Assembly: GCF_024972735.1 (NCBI RefSeq)
Contig: NZ_CP087723.1
Coordinates: forward strand, 2,790,001-2,854,000
Length of the DNA: 64,000 nt
Direction: 5' to 3'
Source: Halalkaliarchaeum sp. AArc-CO
GTDB taxonomy: Archaea > Halobacteriota > Halobacteria > Halobacteriales > Haloferacaceae
In this document: in pieces, positions 7,170 to 16,263 of the stretch
How positions within the stretch are numbered: the first letter of the stretch is position 1
How the letters are laid out: every line of letters begins with the position of its first letter
Made by a program: the position numbers and the translations under genes
Notes under the pieces: generated by a model
The model's input: only the letters and a program-made list of their open reading frames with translations
What the model was told of the DNA's origin: nothing
Databases searched by the model: none

Positions 7170-8759
7170 TTACTCCCCGCCGTCGACCAGCCGGTCGACC
7201 GTCCGGTTGATCTCGTTTACGGTGGCGGTCTGCTGTTCGTTCGCGGCGGCGACCTGTTCGACCTCGTCGCGGACGTCCTGTGCCTTCTCGCTGGCCTCCC
7301 CGACCATGCTTGCGACCTCCTCGGTGCTGGCCGCCTGGTCGTCGGTCGCGTCGGCGACTTCGGCGATCCCTTCGGAGGTCTCTTCGACGGCCTCGACGAT
7401 CTCCTCTAAGTTCTCCATCGCCGACTCGACGCTGTCGACCCCCTCGTCGATCTGGTCGGTAGCGGTGCCGAGGCTCTCGACGGTGCGTTCGGTGTCGGAT
7501 TTGATCCGGTCGATCGTGGCCTCGATCTGGCCGGCCTGCTCCTGTGACTCCTCGGCCAGGCTCTTCACCTCGTCGGCGACGACCGCGAAGCCCGAGCCAG
7601 CGTCGCCGGCCCTTGCAGCCTCGATCGAGGCGTTGAGCGCGAGCAGGTTCGTCTGGTCGGCGATGTCGTTGATGACGTCCACGATGTCGTCGATCTCGTC
7701 GATCCGGTCGTCGAGCCGGTCGACGTCGTCTGCCACCTCGTCGGCGGCGTCGCCGACGTCCTCGATCACGTCGACTGCTTCGCCGGCGGACTCCCGGCCA
7801 GTCACGGCCAGTTTCTCGGCCCGGCTGCTGGTGGCCTCCACCTGGTCGGCCGTGGAGGCGATCTCCTCGACGGTCGCGCTGAGGTTCGACACCTCGCCGG
7901 CGACCTCCTGCATCCCCTCGGCCTGCTCGTCGGCGATCTCGGCGATCTCCTGGGTGCTCCGGGAGACGTCCTCGGACATCTCGCGGAGTTCGTCCACGGA
8001 GTTTTTCACCTCCTCGCCCACGCGTTCCTGGCGCTCGAGTTCGCCCTCCAGCCGGGAGCTGTACGACTCGATGTAGGTGTCCATCGCGACCTGCTGGTCG
8101 AGGTTCATCAGCTTCAGCACCGACAGCGCCCGGTCGACCACCTCGTCGACGGCTTCCTCGACCGACTCGACGGGTTCGGCGTCCGTGATTCTGGCCTCCT
8201 CGAGGGCTGGTTCGAAGGGATCGTCGGCGTCAGCGACCCCGTCCGGCTCCGCCGTCGCACCGCCGTCGGTCGCCGTTCCGTCACGGGCGCCGGCGCCCTC
8301 CGCGCGGGCTTTCACGTCCTCGGCGATCGCCTCCAAAAGCCGTCGGTAGTAGATCGAATAGGCGCCGAGATACATCCGCGGCCCCAGATCCAGCATGTCG
8401 TGGATCTTGCCGATCCGGGCACGCCGGTCGAAGTACGACTGGTCGTAGGTGCCCGCCCCGAGATCACGGAGGTACTCCGTCTGGGTGCGCTTGAGCGCCT
8501 CGACCCCTTTGCTGGAGGAGTCGATGACCGCCATCGACTCCGAATGAGACTGGAGATGATTGTAGAACTCGTCGACGACGTCGTCTGCGATGCCGTCGAA
8601 GAGGGGATCCATCTCCTGGAGTCGCCGGGCGTCGTCGCGTTCGAACTGCGTGAACTGCTTGCGCCACCGGATCTCCTCGTCGTCGATTCCGATCTCGTCG
8701 GTCAGGCTCGCGCCGTCGACACCGCGGCGTTCTTCAGCGCCGATCTTGTGTTCGGACAT
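7170..8759 (-). CDS. hemAT: HemAT-type globin-coupled aerotaxis transducer
   Basis: The 529-residue soluble protein joins an N-terminal sensor globin (about 30-180) to a methyl-accepting chemotaxis domain (about 245-529). The proximal heme ligand is His120 in [12 protein letters not shown]. It is followed by [12 protein letters not shown] as in HemAT proteins. An acidic linker (about 178-200) separates the globin from the coiled coil. The signalling tip contains [20 protein letters not shown] and [16 protein letters not shown]. It senses oxygen and signals to CheA/CheW. No chemotaxis genes lie nearby. No membrane helix is present, so it acts in the cytoplasm. Confidence 0.93.
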   Translation of the reverse strand: MSEHKIGAEERRGVDGASLTDEIGIDDEEIRWRKQFTQFERDDARRLQEMDPLFDGIADDVVDEFYNHLQSHSESMAVIDSSSKGVEALKRTQTEYLRDLGAGTYDQSYFDRRARIGKIHDMLDLGPRMYLGAYSIYYRRLLEAIAEDVKARAEGAGARDGTATDGGATAEPDGVADADDPFEPALEEARITDAEPVESVEEAVDEVVDRALSVLKLMNLDQQVAMDTYIESYSSRLEGELERQERVGEEVKNSVDELREMSEDVSRSTQEIAEIADEQAEGMQEVAGEVSNLSATVEEIASTADQVEATSSRAEKLAVTGRESAGEAVDVIEDVGDAADEVADDVDRLDDRIDEIDDIVDVINDIADQTNLLALNASIEAARAGDAGSGFAVVADEVKSLAEESQEQAGQIEATIDRIKSDTERTVESLGTATDQIDEGVDSVESAMENLEEIVEAVEETSEGIAEVADATDDQAASTEEVASMVGEASEKAQDVRDEVEQVAAANEQQTATVNEINRTVDRLVDGGE

Positions 8760-8928
8760 GATTGCTTATCGGTGAGTCCGGAAGCTGGAATATGTAAGTT
8801 GGCTCCCGATTACGACGACTGATAATAGCAGCAAGGCGAGACGACGAGGCGAGAGAATTCAGCTGGTAGGCTGAAGGACGGTTAAAGACCGAGCCACGTC
8901 CGAGAGAATGGGAGACCCAGGGGCGGAT

Positions 8929-9567
8929 CTATAGCGCGTTTTTGACTTCCGAGAGGAACTGCTGTGGCGGGAGATTCCCCGTGAACTCGCCGTCTGTCCC
9001 GTTAACGTTAATCTGGGGAACGCCCCGGACGCCGTACTCCTGGGCGACCTCCATGAACTCCTGGGACTGAATCATCTCGCCGCTGACCTGGTCGTTGACC
9101 ATCGCAAACCGGTGGGCAGTCTGAACTGCACCCGGGCAGTGCGGGCACGTGGGCGTGACGAACACGGTGATGTCGACCGGGTCGTCGATCTCCTGGACCG
9201 CCTCGACCAGGTCCCCAGAGAGGTCGGGCGCCCCGGTGGACAGCTCCACGATGTCGGTGATGTAGGAGTTGATCTCCTGGCCCGTCGGGAGCCCAAAGTA
9301 CTTCACGCCGGAGACATCCCCGCCCTCGAGCACCTGCACGGGGCCGTGGTCGTACTTCGTTGCACCGTACTCCTCGGCCGCCTCGCTGTCGAAGTCGTGT
9401 TCTTCGATCGAGAGCAAGTCGGACGTCTCGACCATCTCCCGGTTGAACGCGAGACATTCTTCGCAGGTCTCACAGTCGTCGGTGAACGTGTGGATTGTCA
9501 CCGGTTCGTCCATCCGCTCGAGGAGGTCGCCGATCTGTCGTTTGTTCTCGTCGGTCAGCAGTGACAT
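8929..9567 (-). CDS. pdo: glutaredoxin-like protein disulfide oxidoreductase with two thioredoxin folds
   Basis: The 212-residue protein is a tandem of two thioredoxin-fold units, each with a CxxC site. The first is Cys32-Glu-Thr-Cys35 followed by Cys38, and the second is Cys141-Pro-His-Cys144. The cis-Pro region is RGVPQINVNG. Archaeal PDOs keep cytoplasmic thiols balanced and can act with thioredoxin reductase. The extra Cys38 after the first site is unusual. The gene is monocistronic, with an ATG-first leaderless start. Confidence 0.9.
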   Translation of the reverse strand: MSLLTDENKRQIGDLLERMDEPVTIHTFTDDCETCEECLAFNREMVETSDLLSIEEHDFDSEAAEEYGATKYDHGPVQVLEGGDVSGVKYFGLPTGQEINSYITDIVELSTGAPDLSGDLVEAVQEIDDPVDITVFVTPTCPHCPGAVQTAHRFAMVNDQVSGEMIQSQEFMEVAQEYGVRGVPQINVNGTDGEFTGNLPPQQFLSEVKNAL

Positions 9568-9875
9568 GGGTCCCGTTTCGTCGCCAGTGCTTAAATGTGT
9601 GTTGACTCTACAATACTAATTCCAAAGGAGGATGTTCCGATGTTAGGGTACTGTTCTTCATATACGGGGTATTTAGGCAAAGTCAAAACCGATTTGGTAG
9701 GCCTTAAACTCCCTGATCATTGCCCATCAAACGCACTATTAACGACACATTACAGTTGGATATGATAAGAGCAGCAAGGGCGGTGACGCCGAGCAACTGA
9801 ACCGCGCCGGTGAGCCGAATCGTGGTTAAAAACGAACCACCGAAAGGCGCCGGGATTCCCGGGTACGGACCATCA
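9568..9875. other. intergenic region between the cobalamin operon and pdo
   Basis: The region holds the pdo promoter side and the end of the cobalamin operon. No credible gene is visible. It contains GATAAGAGCAGCAAGG (9764-9779), which nearly matches 8821-8836 upstream of hemAT, and a small hairpin near 9830. Confidence 0.5.
9822..9840 (-). terminator. small hairpin downstream of the cobalamin operon
   Basis: A perfect 6-bp inverted repeat GTGGTT...AACCAC encloses a 7-nt loop. On the minus strand the loop reads CGTTTTT and follows the last gene of the operon by about 36 nt. It could end transcription or protect the 3' end. This is inferred from position only. Confidence 0.35.
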
Positions 9876-10706
9876 CTAGTAGTCGTACTTCGTCTCGTAC
9901 CCCCGCGGGGTAATCATCCGACCGTCGTAGACGTAGGTGTCCTCGGTGCCGACCAGAAGCGTCGACCGCATGTCGAGAACGTCGCTGTCGCCCATCGATT
10001 CCAGCTCCCCGAGCTCGACGATCTCGACGCGTTCGTCCTCGCGGCCGGCGGCGTGGACGATTCCGACCGGCGTCTCTGGGTCGCGGTGTTCCAGCAGGAT
10101 TTCACAGCATCGTTCGAAGTTCCCCTCCCGTCGCCGACTCCAGGGGTTGTAGACGACGATCGCCAGCTTCTCGGGGGCGACCGCGTGCAGTCGCGACTCG
10201 ATCTCCGCCATCGGGACGAGGTGATCCGAAAGCGAGATGGTGACGGTGTCGTTCACGAGCGGCGCGCCCAGCCGGGCGGCACACGACTGGGCGGCCGGGA
10301 CGCCGGGGACGACCTCGAAGTCGAGGTCGCTGGGGGTCGCGTCCTTCGACTCGATTATCTCGAGTGTGAGCCCCGCCAACGCGTACACGTTGGGGTCGCC
10401 GCTGCCGACGATCGCCACGTCGTGGCCCGCGATCGCCCGATCGACCGCCTCCTCGGTCCGGGAGACTTCCCCGCCCATCGACGTGGCGTAGACGTCCGCG
10501 GCCGCCTCGATGATCTCCTCGGGCAGCAGGTCGACGTAGGTAGTGTAGCCGACGACGTGGTCGGCGTCGAGAAGCGCCTCCCGCGCCCGGATCGTCATCC
10601 CCTCCGGGTGACCGGGGCCGAGCCCGACAGCCGTAAGCGTGCCGTGGGTCGGTTCCTCGTCCTGTGCCGCCGTCCGTTCGTCGGTTCCGTCAGTAGCTGT
10701 TGTCAT
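9876..10706 (-). CDS. cbiH1: cobalt-precorrin-3B C17-methyltransferase, first CbiH-like protein
   Basis: The 276-residue product is a tetrapyrrole methylase of the CbiH/CobJ type, which methylates C17 and drives ring contraction in anaerobic cobalamin synthesis. The SAM-binding blocks are LGPGHPEGMTIRA near 33-45, VGSGDPNVYALAG near 100 and EVVPGVPAAQSCAARLGAPL near 132-151, with VYNPWSRRR typical of CbiH. About 27 disordered residues precede the domain. It is the last gene of the minus-strand operon, 15 nt after the other CbiH-like gene. Which of the two performs the C17 step cannot be told from sequence alone. Confidence 0.88.
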   Translation of the reverse strand: MTTATDGTDERTAAQDEEPTHGTLTAVGLGPGHPEGMTIRAREALLDADHVVGYTTYVDLLPEEIIEAAADVYATSMGGEVSRTEEAVDRAIAGHDVAIVGSGDPNVYALAGLTLEIIESKDATPSDLDFEVVPGVPAAQSCAARLGAPLVNDTVTISLSDHLVPMAEIESRLHAVAPEKLAIVVYNPWSRRREGNFERCCEILLEHRDPETPVGIVHAAGREDERVEIVELGELESMGDSDVLDMRSTLLVGTEDTYVYDGRMITPRGYETKYDY

Positions 10707-10721
10707 ACGCTGATCGAATCC

Positions 10722-11660
10722 TCAAAAGTCGGTTATCTCGCGGTCGCCGCGGGGGGTGAACATACAGCGCCGACCACCGAATTCCCGAATCTCCGTCCCC
10801 GCGTTTCCGACGACGAGCGTTGTCGCCATCGCGTCGATTCCGTCATCGCTGGCTTCGTCCTCGTTGCCGTCGTTGCCGTCGTCCTCGTTGTCCAGTAGCT
10901 CCTCGAGCGTCGCGATCCGTCGCCGCTCGCCGACGCGTCCGGCTTCCTTCCGGCCGACGTCGGTGACGACGGCGACGGGAACGTCTCCGGCGCGTTCCTC
11001 GCGGATCGTCGCGAGCGCGCGACGGTGGTTCCCTCGAGGGTTGTACAGCACAATCACGAAGCCGCTTTCGGCGGCCGCCCGCAGCTTCCGGCCGATCTCG
11101 TCCCAGGGACGCCACCGCTCGGACAGCGAGACGGTACAGAAGTCGTTGGAAAGCGGCGCCCCCAGCGCCGCAGCCGCGCCGGTCGCCGCCGTTACGCCCG
11201 GAACGACTTCGATCGGGAGGTCCTCGGCGCCAGCCTGCTGTGCGGCCGAAAACAGCAGGTCCGCCTTGCCGTAGACGTTCGGATCGCCGCCGGAGACGTG
11301 GACGACGTCCTCGCCGTCGCGGACGCGCCGGACGGACAGCTCCGCGAGTTCCCGCTGGCGTCCCATGCTGGACCGCACCAGCGTCTGTTCGTGGCCGCTC
11401 TCCCGGACAACCACTTCCTCGTCAAACGTCGTCCCGTCCCCGTCGGCAATCGAGTCGTCCTCGAGCGCCGCCGGAGGGAGAATTCCGCCCTCACAGAGGA
11501 ATCGGCGGTACAGGTCGGCGACGATCACGCAGTCGGCGTTCCTGATGACCTCCTGTGCCCGCCGGGTCGCGTGCTCGGGCAACCCCGGGCCGATACCGAC
11601 GACGTACAGGGTTCCGTAGTCGTCTTCCCGGTCGGACGACGGGGAATCGTCCCCGGTCAT
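10722..11660 (-). CDS. cbiH2: second CbiH-like tetrapyrrole methyltransferase
   Basis: The 312-residue paralogue of the next gene has IGPGLPEHATRRA, SGGDPNVYGKAD, EVVPGVTAATGAAAALGAPL and LYNPRGNHRRA. It differs by an insertion around CEGGILPPAALEDD (about 56-80) and an acidic, asparagine-rich stretch near 255-275. It overlaps cbiG by 4 nt. Paired CbiH genes are known in haloarchaeal cobalamin clusters. The second copy may have a shifted substrate, but this is inference. Confidence 0.85.
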   Translation of the reverse strand: MTGDDSPSSDREDDYGTLYVVGIGPGLPEHATRRAQEVIRNADCVIVADLYRRFLCEGGILPPAALEDDSIADGDGTTFDEEVVVRESGHEQTLVRSSMGRQRELAELSVRRVRDGEDVVHVSGGDPNVYGKADLLFSAAQQAGAEDLPIEVVPGVTAATGAAAALGAPLSNDFCTVSLSERWRPWDEIGRKLRAAAESGFVIVLYNPRGNHRRALATIREERAGDVPVAVVTDVGRKEAGRVGERRRIATLEELLDNEDDGNDGNEDEASDDGIDAMATTLVVGNAGTEIREFGGRRCMFTPRGDREITDF

Positions 11661-12601
11661 CGCGCGATCGCCACCGTGATCTCGCCGCCGTAGCTCGTCT
11701 TCTCCAGCAGGAGCTCACCCTCGCGGCCGCCCGCGATGGCCGACGACTCCGCGATCCCCGGCCAGCCGACGAGCTCCCGCGACTTCGAGGGGGTCGGCCC
11801 CTCGTGGTCGAAAAGTGTCTCCCTATCGAACGTCACCACACCGATGCCGAACTCGGCTGCCGCCTCGTAGAGGCCCTCCTCGCCCTCCTTCAGCGCCCCG
11901 GTAGCCACGAACTCGACGTCCCCTGGCCCGTGTGTGGTCCGGTCGAGGGCGTCCCGCCAGGCGTCGAGCAACGCCTCCGCGCCGGCGCCCGAGACGCAGC
12001 CGGTCCCGATCACGACGCCGTCGTTGCCGGCCGCCCGGGTCCCCCGCTCGAGTACGGTCACCTCGTCGTCGACGAGCACCGCTCGGGGGCCGTCGATCCT
12101 GACGACGGGACCTAGCTCCCCCGCAAGCGCCGCACTGTTCGTCGCGACCGTCGAGTCGGGGGTGACGATCCGCGCATTCAGCGCCCCGGCCCGCGTCTCG
12201 ACGGCCGGCTCGGCGTCGGGGTTTCCGGTTGTCTCCGTCGCGGTCGTCACCGCCGGCGTCGCCCCCAGCGCCGCGAGCTCGCTGGCGATCCGGTTGCCGC
12301 CGTGGTGCCCCCCGACCAGCGGGATCGCCCAGGTCATCCCGGCGTCGACGACGACGACCGCCGGATCGGACCACTTGTCATCGAGCAGTCCGGCGACTTT
12401 CCTGATCGCGATTCCGCTGGCCATCACGGCCACGAAGCAGTCGAACGCCCCCCAGCCGTCGGTGAAGACGTCGGCGTGATATTCCAGGACGTCGGCCTCG
12501 CGTTCGGATCCACCCAGCTCGTCGGCGATCTCCCCTGCGATGTCCTGGTTCCGATCGAAGGCGACGACTGCGACCGATTCGACTCCGTTGGTGTCGCTCA
12601 C
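11657..12601 (-). CDS. cbiG: cobalt-precorrin-5A hydrolase
   Basis: The 314-residue protein opens the C20 lactone of cobalt-precorrin-5A, releasing acetaldehyde after ring contraction. CbiG features are visible: FDCFVAVMASGIAIRKVAGL, the PAVVVVDAGM block and PLVGGHHGGNR in the N-terminal half. The C-terminal domain contains VIGTGCVSGAGAEALLDAWR and ATGALKEGEEGL. It sits 4 nt after cbiF and overlaps the following CbiH gene by 4 nt, so the three steps are coupled in one transcript. Confidence 0.92.
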   Translation of the reverse strand: MSDTNGVESVAVVAFDRNQDIAGEIADELGGSEREADVLEYHADVFTDGWGAFDCFVAVMASGIAIRKVAGLLDDKWSDPAVVVVDAGMTWAIPLVGGHHGGNRIASELAALGATPAVTTATETTGNPDAEPAVETRAGALNARIVTPDSTVATNSAALAGELGPVVRIDGPRAVLVDDEVTVLERGTRAAGNDGVVIGTGCVSGAGAEALLDAWRDALDRTTHGPGDVEFVATGALKEGEEGLYEAAAEFGIGVVTFDRETLFDHEGPTPSKSRELVGWPGIAESSAIAGGREGELLLEKTSYGGEITVAIAR

Positions 12602-12605
12602 GCGA

Positions 12606-13385
12606 TCAGTCCTCCCAGTCGTGATCGCTGTTGGCCCACCCGCCGTAGAGGTGGGATCGCTCGTAGCCCGATCCGGTGACCGCCTCGCCGATCACCACCA
12701 GCGCGGAGGCGCGGTAGCCGGCCTCCTCGACCCGGTCGGCGATGGTGTCGATCGTGCCCGTGATGACGTCCTCGTCGGGCCAGGAGGCGTGATACACGAC
12801 CGCCACCGGCGTGTCGGGGTCCTGGCCGTCCTCGAGCAGTCGGTCCATCGTCTCCCTGACTGCGTGGGTTCCCAGATAGACACAGGTCGTCACGTCGCCC
12901 ATGTCGACGAACTCGGTGATGTGATCGTTCTCGGCGTCGAGGGTCCGGCCCTGGGGACGGGTGATGACAACGTGGTTCGAGACCTCCGGCAGCGTGAGCT
13001 GGGTGCCGAGCGTCGCGCTCGCGGCGAAGGCCGCGGTGACGCCGGGCACGAGGTAGCTCGGGATCCCGCGCTCGGCGAGGGCGTCCATCTGCTCGACGGC
13101 TGCGCCGTATATCGACGGGTCGCCGCTGTGGAGTCTGACGACCGTCTCCTCTGCCTCGTATGCGTCGGCCATCAGCGGGATCAGTTCCTCGAGATCCTTG
13201 CCCGCGGAGTTCACGGTCCGGGCGTCCTCGCAGTATTCTTCGAGAAGCTGGCCGTTGACCAGCGATCCCGCGTGGACGACCAGATCGGCCTCCCCGAGCA
13301 GCCGCCTGCCGGCGACGGTCAGAAGTTCGGGGTCACCGGGCCCTGCCCCCACGAACGGGATCCCATCCTGCTGGTCGTCGATCAT
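12606..13385 (-). CDS. cbiF: cobalt-precorrin-4 C11-methyltransferase
   Basis: The 259-residue SAM enzyme has the CbiF/CobM blocks FVGAGPGDPELLTVAGRRLL, LHSGDPSIYGA near 106 and VPGVTAAFAASATLGTQLT, then ITRPQGRT and CVYLGTHAV. It methylates C11 in the cobalamin pathway. Its start overlaps the end of cbiL by 4 nt. Confidence 0.93.
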   Translation of the reverse strand: MIDDQQDGIPFVGAGPGDPELLTVAGRRLLGEADLVVHAGSLVNGQLLEEYCEDARTVNSAGKDLEELIPLMADAYEAEETVVRLHSGDPSIYGAAVEQMDALAERGIPSYLVPGVTAAFAASATLGTQLTLPEVSNHVVITRPQGRTLDAENDHITEFVDMGDVTTCVYLGTHAVRETMDRLLEDGQDPDTPVAVVYHASWPDEDVITGTIDTIADRVEEAGYRASALVVIGEAVTGSGYERSHLYGGWANSDHDWED

Positions 13386-14122
13386 CGCTGTCCCTCCGTC
13401 CGGAACTCGTCGGTCCGGAGCTCGTCGGACTGGGACTCCTCGGTTCGGAACTCGTCGGTCAGGAACTCCCTATCGAGGTCGCGCTTTTCGGCATACGCGA
13501 GCGTGAAATACCCCCCGTCAGTCAGATCTGCAGGATCGTCGGTTATCACTGTCTCTCCCTCCATGAACAGTCGCCGGCCGAACCGGACGTCGTAGCCCGC
13601 CTCGGCCAACTTCTCCGCCGTCGTTTCCGCGTCCGTAACCTTGAACAGCACCAGTCGGTCCGGGCCGACCGGCGCCACCCCGTCGATCGCCTCCCGGAGA
13701 GCGATCCCGGAGCCGGCTTCGATCTCGACGCCAAGGGCGCTCGCGAACGCGGTCGCGGCGCTGACGCCGGGGATCACCTCGACTTCGACGTCCGGGTACA
13801 GCACGTCCAGCGTCCGGCGGAGGTGGCCGAACGTGGAGTAGACGTTCGGGTCTCCGAGAGTGACCACCGCGACGTCGCCCACCCGATTCGCCTCGGCGAC
13901 CCGCCGGGCGGCCGTCCGCCAGGCCCGGCGCAACTGCTCGTCGTCGTCGGTCATCGGGAACGAAAGCTCCTCGATCGTCGCTGCCGGGACGTGGTCTGCG
14001 GCGATCGACTGCGAGAGCTCACCCGACGCGTAGACGGTGTCTGCGGCCTCGAGCAGTCGTTTCCCCTCGATCGTGAGCAGGTCGGCGTCGCCGGGACCAA
14101 GTCCGATACCGTACACCGTCAC
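13382..14122 (-). CDS. cbiL: cobalt-precorrin-2 C20-methyltransferase
   Basis: The 246-residue protein has the CbiL set GIGLGPGDADLLTIEGKRLL, TLGDPNVYSTFGHL and VIPGVSAATAFASALGV. It methylates C20 of cobalt-precorrin-2, the branch point from siroheme. The C-terminus carries an unusual degenerate repeat of LRTDEFRTE type (about 224-246) not needed for the fold. It overlaps cbiT and cbiF by 4 nt each. Confidence 0.92.
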   Translation of the reverse strand: MTVYGIGLGPGDADLLTIEGKRLLEAADTVYASGELSQSIAADHVPAATIEELSFPMTDDDEQLRRAWRTAARRVAEANRVGDVAVVTLGDPNVYSTFGHLRRTLDVLYPDVEVEVIPGVSAATAFASALGVEIEAGSGIALREAIDGVAPVGPDRLVLFKVTDAETTAEKLAEAGYDVRFGRRLFMEGETVITDDPADLTDGGYFTLAYAEKRDLDREFLTDEFRTEESQSDELRTDEFRTEGQR

Positions 14123-14712
14123 GGTTCGTTTCCTCCACTCCCTGGGTTGTCGGCGAGTTCGTCGCCCGATCCGCCACGCCGTCCGACGATCACGAACACA
14201 GGGTTCCCGGCCGACAACCCGGTTTCGCCGGCGAGGTCGTATCCTCTGCTCACCTGGAGCTGGATCGTCTCCGCGAGCAGGTCTCGCGACCGGAACGCCT
14301 CGATCGCCCTCGCGGCGGTTTCGATCCGACAGACGTTCATCACGATCCGCTCGACGCCCGTCTCGACGGCGCGATCCAGCACCGCCTCGGCGTTCCGGCT
14401 CCCGCCCAGGAACAGCGCGTCGGCGTCCTCGGGAAGGCCGTCGGGCGCCTCTGCCTCCCGCAGCCGCACGTCGCCGTCGTAGTCGTTTGCCGCCAGGTTC
14501 CCCCGGGCGGCATCGATCCGTTCGGGGTCACGTTCCAGCGCGGTCACGGTCGCCACCCGGCGCGCCAGTTCCACTGTCACGGCGCCCGTACACGCCCCGA
14601 CCTCGGCGACGTGATCCGTGGGCCGCACCGCGAGCTTCGAAATCGCCACCGCGCGGACCTCCGGCTTCGTCGGCCCGGCGTCCGCCTCGTGTGGCAGCGA
14701 GAGTTCGGTCAT
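14119..14712 (-). CDS. cbiT: cobalt-precorrin-6B C15-methyltransferase (decarboxylating)
   Basis: About 197 residues start MTELSLPHEADAGPTKPEVR, followed by the Rossmann SAM motif AEVGACTGAVTVELAR and LFLGGSRN. CbiT methylates C15 and decarboxylates the C12 acetate. The frame stays open to 14745, but ATG 14712 is preferred. A TTTAAA box (14734-14740) lies about 25 nt upstream, and the family starts at the T-K-P-E-V-R segment. No cbiE is adjacent in this window. Confidence 0.9.
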   Translation of the reverse strand: MTELSLPHEADAGPTKPEVRAVAISKLAVRPTDHVAEVGACTGAVTVELARRVATVTALERDPERIDAARGNLAANDYDGDVRLREAEAPDGLPEDADALFLGGSRNAEAVLDRAVETGVERIVMNVCRIETAARAIEAFRSRDLLAETIQLQVSRGYDLAGETGLSAGNPVFVIVGRRGGSGDELADNPGSGGNEP

Positions 14713-14733
14713 CGGACGTACTGTTCGAACCAT

Positions 14734-14740
14734 GTTTAAA
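14734..14740 (-). promoter_or_regulatory. internal TATA box before cbiT
   Basis: TTTAAAC sits about 25 nt upstream of the chosen cbiT start and in the 61-nt gap after sirC. It may allow the Cbi genes to be transcribed separately from the siroheme pair. Confidence 0.5.
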
Positions 14741-14773
14741 AACAATTCCGTTTGTTGTATGGAAACTCTGTTT

Positions 14774-15415
14774 TCATTCTGTGGATCCCATCCAGACTAT
14801 CTCGATCGCACGATCCCTGGCGTCGTCGTGCCGTCCGTCTTCGAGTGCCCGCCAGACGCCGTCGTCGTCGATGACGCGGCGGAGCGCTTGCCGGCGCTGC
14901 TTGCTCGACAGGTCGGGGTCGTCGCCGAGCCGGTTGCGGAGGTCGGCCTGGAGCGCGACCATCGGCTCGGTCCGTTCGAGGAGCGGCTCGATTTCGCGCC
15001 GGAGATGCCGCGCGACCGCAGGACTTTCGCCGCCCGTCGAGATGGCGACGGTGAGCGGTCCCGACTCGGCTCGGGCCGGCGTGACAGTGTCGCCGCGTTC
15101 GTCGACCCGGTTCACCAGCGCGTCCGCCTCCCGGCCCGCCCTCGCGATCGCGTCGTTGAGCGCTCGGTCGTCGGTTGCGGGGATCACGAGGAACAGTTCC
15201 CCCTTCAGGCTCGCGAGGAGTTCGTCGGCCTCGTCGGGTTCGACCCGTCGCCGGCGACGTTGGCAGTCGACGCCGTCGAACCCGTCCGCGAACGCGTCGG
15301 CGACGACAGTCACGTCGGCCTCGGCGGCGAACGTTCGGGCCTTTCGCAGCGCGACCCGGCCGCCGCCGACGATCACCACTGACCTGCCCTCGAAGTCGTG
15401 AAACAGCGGTAGCAT
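14774..15415 (-). CDS. sirC: precorrin-2 dehydrogenase / siroheme synthase N-terminal type
   Basis: The 213-residue protein starts MLPLFHDFEGRSVVIVGGGRVALRKAR in shape, an NAD-binding Rossmann fold, with FLVIPATDDRALNDAIA and GPLTVAISTGGESPAVARHL typical of CysG-B/SirC/Met8p. It oxidises precorrin-2 to sirohydrochlorin. The family can also chelate iron, but single-domain SirC usually only dehydrogenates. It lies 22 nt after the SUMT gene and feeds both siroheme and the cobalt-early pathway. Confidence 0.9.
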   Translation of the reverse strand: MLPLFHDFEGRSVVIVGGGRVALRKARTFAAEADVTVVADAFADGFDGVDCQRRRRRVEPDEADELLASLKGELFLVIPATDDRALNDAIARAGREADALVNRVDERGDTVTPARAESGPLTVAISTGGESPAVARHLRREIEPLLERTEPMVALQADLRNRLGDDPDLSSKQRRQALRRVIDDDGVWRALEDGRHDDARDRAIEIVWMGSTE

Positions 15416-15437
15416 GTCGTTTCTCTCCGTTCGGACG

Positions 15438-16250
15438 TTACGCAGGTTCGAACTCCTTCAGGTATCGGTCGATGTCGTCGTACACCTCGATCACGTCCCC
15501 GATCACGACCGTTGCGGGCGAGCCGATCTCCGACTCCTCGACGCGGTCTACGACCGACTCCAGGCTCGCCCGGACGACGTGTTGGGTCTCCCAGCTGGCT
15601 TTCTGTATCACTGCGACAGGGGTGTCACCGTCGAGACCGTTGTCCTGCAGCGCCCGCACGTTCCGGTCGAGCGTCCGCACGCCCATCAGGATCACGAGCG
15701 TGCCGCCGCCGCCGACGTGGCGGGCGAGCGCGTCCCACTCGAGAGTGCTCTCCTCTTTTTCGGGAGTCTCGTGGCCGGTGATGACGGTGAACCGCGAGGA
15801 GACTTTCCTGTGGGTAAGCGGAATCCCCGCGATCCCGGGCGCTGCGGTCGCACTGGAAATTCCGGGCACGATCTCGAAGGGAATCCTCCGCTTTGCGAGA
15901 TACTGGGCCTCCTCGCCCCCGCGTCCGAAGACGAACGGGTCGCCTCCCTTCAGCCGGACCACGGCGTCGCCGTCGTCGGCGTGTGCCTCCATCAGTCGGT
16001 TGATCTGTTCCTGGGGTGTCTTGTGGTCGACTCGCTTGCCGACGTCCAGTACAGTCGCGGACGACGGGAGGCAGTCGACGAGCGTCTCCCGGACGAGCGC
16101 ATCGTGAAGGATGACGTCTGCAGTCTCGATCAGATACCGCGCACGCACCGTAAGCAGATCGGGGTCCCCCGGCCCAGCCCCGATCAGGTACACGGTTCCC
16201 GACTCCGCACGTGCCCGATCCGGGACTGGCTCGAACGTGGCGTGTTCCAT
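15438..16250 (-). CDS. cobA: uroporphyrinogen-III C-methyltransferase (SUMT)
   Basis: The 270-residue enzyme methylates uroporphyrinogen III at C2 and C7 to precorrin-2. It shows YLIGAGPGDPDLLTVRA, RLKGGDPFVFGRGGEEA and VPGISSATAAPGIAGIPLTHR, the diagnostic SUMT blocks, plus ITGHE. It is the first gene of the minus-strand operon that continues through sirC and the cbi genes to 9876. The same transcript thus makes precorrin-2 and commits it to siroheme or cobalamin. Confidence 0.94.
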   Translation of the reverse strand: MEHATFEPVPDRARAESGTVYLIGAGPGDPDLLTVRARYLIETADVILHDALVRETLVDCLPSSATVLDVGKRVDHKTPQEQINRLMEAHADDGDAVVRLKGGDPFVFGRGGEEAQYLAKRRIPFEIVPGISSATAAPGIAGIPLTHRKVSSRFTVITGHETPEKEESTLEWDALARHVGGGGTLVILMGVRTLDRNVRALQDNGLDGDTPVAVIQKASWETQHVVRASLESVVDRVEESEIGSPATVVIGDVIEVYDDIDRYLKEFEPA

Positions 16251-16263
16251 CGGTCGTTACGGC

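Noticed and set aside
8821-9779. Near-identical GATAA(T/G)AGCAGCAAGG at 8821-8836 and 9764-9779
   Set aside because: Two 16-bp copies upstream of hemAT and pdo could be a shared operator, but the distances to the starts differ (about 60 and 200 bp) and there is no symmetry.
12540-13595. Plus-strand frame of about 350 codons across cbiF
   Set aside because: No motif, and it lies antisense to a clear methyltransferase.
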